This document shows positions 62,103-64,000 of a DNA stretch of 64,000 nt, one piece after another; the first letter of the stretch is position 1; every line of letters starts with the position of its first letter. The stretch covers positions 868,001 through 932,000 of the forward strand of contig CAVVPY010000001.1 of NCBI GenBank assembly GCA_963750295.1, in the 5' to 3' direction. Under the pieces are notes generated by a model. The model saw only the letters and a program-made list of their open reading frames with translations, searched no databases and was not told the origin of the DNA. Origin of the DNA: CAVVPY01 sp963750295. Its GTDB lineage: Bacteria; Actinomycetota; Actinomycetes; Mycobacteriales; Jatrophihabitantaceae. The translations under genes were made by a program, and so were the position numbers.

Positions 62103-62781
62103 TCCTCGGTCACGTAGTTGGACAGTGCGCCTGCGTCGGCGGATCGTCACGGCGGTGCCGGAGGGGCAATGGCTGCCGGACCGTCAACCGGCCTACGTGC
62201 GGTCGTGGATCTACGTGTTCGGCGTCGCCACGCTCGCAGCATTCGTGGTCGTCCTCGGCTCCGGGGTGCTGCTGGCCGTCAAGGGCGCCTCGTGGTGGCA
62301 CACGTCCGAGCTGGGCCATTTCGTCAACTCGACGCACCTGTGGAGCGTGGAACTGTTCTTCGTCTTCATGGTGATCCACCTGTGGGGCAAGTTCTTCATG
62401 GCGGCGTGGCGGGGTAACCGGGGGATGACGTGGGTCACTGGTGCCGTGGCGTTCGTCGGGTCCATCGGCACGGCGTTCACCGGCTACCTGTCCCAATCGA
62501 ACTTCGACTCGCAGTGGATCTCGACGCAGGCCAAGGACGGGCTCAACGCAGTCGGCATCGGCGCGTACTTCAACGTCCTCGACCCGGGACAGATGCTGCT
62601 GTGGCACATCGTGTTGCTACCGCTGGTCGTCGGATTCCTCGTCGTCGCCCACGTGATCCTCGTGCGTCGCCACGGCGTCGTCCCGCCGTTCGACGCAGTA
62701 CCGCCCGATACGGCCAATCCGGCGTCGGTACCAGTGCCATCGGCAAGCCTGCCGCCCTCGCCCAAGGAAACCGTCCGATGA
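62089..62781 (+). CDS. Cytochrome b6-like membrane protein
   Basis: A 230-residue di-heme cytochrome b N-terminal domain with four helices. Histidines H83 and H97 (Hx13H) and H173 and H188 (Hx14H) reproduce the b6-type spacing, on helices two and four. Segments: HLWSVELFFVFMVIHLWGKF, TGYLSQSNFDSQWI and LLWHIVLLPLVVGFLVVAHV. The C-terminus is proline-rich. No Rieske protein or cytochrome c gene is in the window. Middle gene of a three-gene overlapping module. Confidence 0.88.
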   Translation: MSRGDPRSRSWTVRLRRRIVTAVPEGQWLPDRQPAYVRSWIYVFGVATLAAFVVVLGSGVLLAVKGASWWHTSELGHFVNSTHLWSVELFFVFMVIHLWGKFFMAAWRGNRGMTWVTGAVAFVGSIGTAFTGYLSQSNFDSQWISTQAKDGLNAVGIGAYFNVLDPGQMLLWHIVLLPLVVGFLVVAHVILVRRHGVVPPFDAVPPDTANPASVPVPSASLPPSPKETVR

Positions 62782-63710
62782 GGAACAGGGCCGACCGTCG
62801 CCATCGGGACGCGACGCCGGACTCGCATCTGTTCCCGACCCGACCGTATGACTTGGTGCGCGAGTTCGTCATCGCGCTGGGTGTCGTGACCGTGCTGACG
62901 ATCTCGCTGGCCGCGGTCTTCTCCTCACCTGACCGCAAGGCGATCACCCTGAAGGCATGGGCGGACGCTGCCCCCAGGGACGTCGTCGCCACGGCGACCG
63001 CTGAGCTGGCGGGCACCAGCACGAGTGCCACGTATGGGGCGCCGTACAACGCGAACAGCTCCGGCCAGCAGCTCGGTCCACTGAGCCTGCAGCGTTGGGC
63101 CGGAGTCACGATCCCGATCGACAGCGCGGCGCAACTCGTCATCGCGCCGCTGCGAACAGTCATCGGTGACGCCGCCCTGTCCCGTGCGGTGCGAACCTGG
63201 CAGTCGGCGAGCGAGCGGCAACGCCGGGCATGGGCCGCTGCCTACGCGAGTGCGCTAGCGGCGGCGCCGGGCGGCGATCCAGCGGCGGTCAAGTCCGGAG
63301 GCTACGGGCCCGTCCCCGTCCTGGCTGGACGTTTCCTGACCCTCGCGCGCACCGGCGGCCTCGAGGGCGTACTGAGCGGAACCGCGGCCTTCTACCCCAC
63401 CGACCAGACCAAGGCGCTGCTGTTGCTGTCTGACGGCGCCTACCTCGAGGACCAGGCGCGAGCCGAGCATCTGGGTGGTGACCAGTGGGGGATGATGAAC
63501 GAGGCGGGCAACTATCCCGGGCAGCCCTGGATGTGGCTGTACACGTTCTGGTACCAGGTCGAACCGTTCTCGACGTCGGGTAATGCGGATGCGCTGGTGT
63601 GGGGCCTGATGATGGTCGTGACCCTCGGCTTGGTGTTCCTGCCCTACCTTCCGGGCCTGCGCTCATTGCCCCGCCGGCTAGGAGTGCACCGGCTGATCTG
63701 GCGGCACTGA
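62778..63710 (+). CDS. Membrane partner protein of the cytochrome b6-like module
   Basis: A 310-residue protein with helices near both ends (VREFVIALGVVTVLTISLAA at about 28-48, and ALVWGLMMVVTLGLVFLPYL near the C-terminus) and a long extracytoplasmic part of about 230 residues between. The pattern YGAPYNANSSGQQLGPLSLQ and YPTDQTKALLLLSDGAYLED are not known to me. Start codon overlaps the upstream stop (ATGA). It is not subunit IV, which has three helices and no large domain. Confidence 0.7.
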   Translation: MRNRADRRHRDATPDSHLFPTRPYDLVREFVIALGVVTVLTISLAAVFSSPDRKAITLKAWADAAPRDVVATATAELAGTSTSATYGAPYNANSSGQQLGPLSLQRWAGVTIPIDSAAQLVIAPLRTVIGDAALSRAVRTWQSASERQRRAWAAAYASALAAAPGGDPAAVKSGGYGPVPVLAGRFLTLARTGGLEGVLSGTAAFYPTDQTKALLLLSDGAYLEDQARAEHLGGDQWGMMNEAGNYPGQPWMWLYTFWYQVEPFSTSGNADALVWGLMMVVTLGLVFLPYLPGLRSLPRRLGVHRLIWRH

Positions 63711-63725
63711 CCCTAGGCTGCCCAC

Positions 63726-64000
63726 ATGGGACGCACCGTTCGCGACGCGCTTGCGTTTACCGCGAGCACCGGTCGCGTGGCCGACATCGACCCGGCGGGC
63801 CGTCCGGTCGAGCCGGACGAGAAACTCGGCAAGGCTCTCGACCGGTCCACGTCGCGTTTGGCGAAGTGGCAGGAACGGCTGTGGGCCGCGAGCACCGCGG
63901 GCGGGCGCGACCGCGTGCTGCTGGTACTCCAGGGCATCGACACGTCCGGCAAGGGCGGCGTCACCGAACACGTCGTCGGTGCCTGCGGCCCGATCGGCGT
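63726..64000 (+). CDS. Polyphosphate kinase 2 (PPK2), 3'-truncated by window edge
   Basis: The first 91 codons of a PPK2-family enzyme: MGRTVRDALAFTASTGRVAD, then ALDRSTSRLAKWQERLWAAS and the Walker A LQGIDTSGKGGVTEHVVG. PPK2 enzymes use polyphosphate to phosphorylate nucleotides (AMP or ADP). Start at ATG 63726, just after the membrane gene stop. Class (I, II or III) cannot be told from the fragment. Links to PpgK at 14494 in polyphosphate metabolism. Confidence 0.92.
   Translation, partial: MGRTVRDALAFTASTGRVADIDPAGRPVEPDEKLGKALDRSTSRLAKWQERLWAASTAGGRDRVLLVLQGIDTSGKGGVTEHVVGACGPIG

Overview
The window is a high-GC, gene-dense stretch of an actinobacterial chromosome. Evidence for this is the SigA/SigB pair, IdeR, the actinobacterial DUF3039/3093/3099/3159/3710/4192/4193 and DUF3000 families, polyphosphate glucokinase, the HemE-HemY-HemQ coproporphyrin-dependent heme route, and frequent GTG starts with ATGA/GTGA overlaps. 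As I recall the Mycobacterium tuberculosis map, much of the gene order matches its Rv2670-Rv2711 region (ribD, secreted hydrolase, msrB, hemQ-hemY-hemE, DUF3000, HRDC nuclease, dxs, TRAM methylase, permease, ceoB, ceoC, DUF3159, OB-fold, DUF3710, dut, DUF3093, DUF4193, cei, suhB, ppgK, sigA, yihY, DUF3039, DUF3099, sigB, ideR). I infer a non-mycobacterial actinobacterium near the Frankiales/Jatrophihabitantales/Mycobacteriales. No rRNA, tRNA, CRISPR array, IS element or phage was seen.

Layout. 1-5.4 kb: a partial EamA transporter, a VOC protein, a Nudix hydrolase, two conserved actinobacterial proteins and glutamate synthase small subunit. 5.5-16.7 kb: ideR, sigB (with a candidate ECF-type promoter), dtd, DUF3099, DUF3039, yihY, a DUF7455 zinc-finger protein, a decayed luciferase-like gene, a tandem pair of homologous secreted proteins, sigA, ppgK, an inositol-phosphatase-like gene and a Cei-like envelope protein. 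17-25.7 kb: DUF4193, an SDR, DUF3093, then dut-DUF3710-OB-DUF3159 facing two TrkA-type RCK proteins, which are divergent from a KimA-like potassium transporter coupled to a TRAM RNA methylase. 25.8-36 kb: dxs, a two-component system, an RNase D-like HRDC protein, DUF3000, a zinc-ribbon protein, hemE-hemY-hemQ, DUF1801 and msrB.

The block at about 36-50 kb breaks the mycobacterial order and looks accessory. It holds secreted proteins, a LigD-type primase-polymerase, a frameshifted lipoprotein, assorted small enzymes, a four-gene glycosyltransferase/GH130 cluster, a RecB-like nuclease remnant, a membrane protein and a CFA synthase. Conserved order resumes near 50-57 kb: two alpha/beta hydrolases, DUF445, an Abi-alpha family protein, a LigC-type DNA ligase and a RibD-like reductase. 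From 57 kb the window holds an AI-2E-family permease, a CPBP protease, TreZ, a compact three-gene cytochrome b6-like module and the start of a PPK2 polyphosphate kinase.

Functional themes: stress transcription and iron control (sigA, sigB, ideR); potassium homeostasis (KimA-like protein plus two RCK proteins); heme synthesis through coproporphyrin; polyphosphate use (PpgK, PPK2); DNA repair by separately encoded Prim-Pol and ligase; and glycan metabolism (GT4/GH130 cluster, TreZ). The least explained parts are the secreted pair beside sigA, the cytochrome b6 module and the GT4/GH130 cluster. None is claimed as a proven new system.
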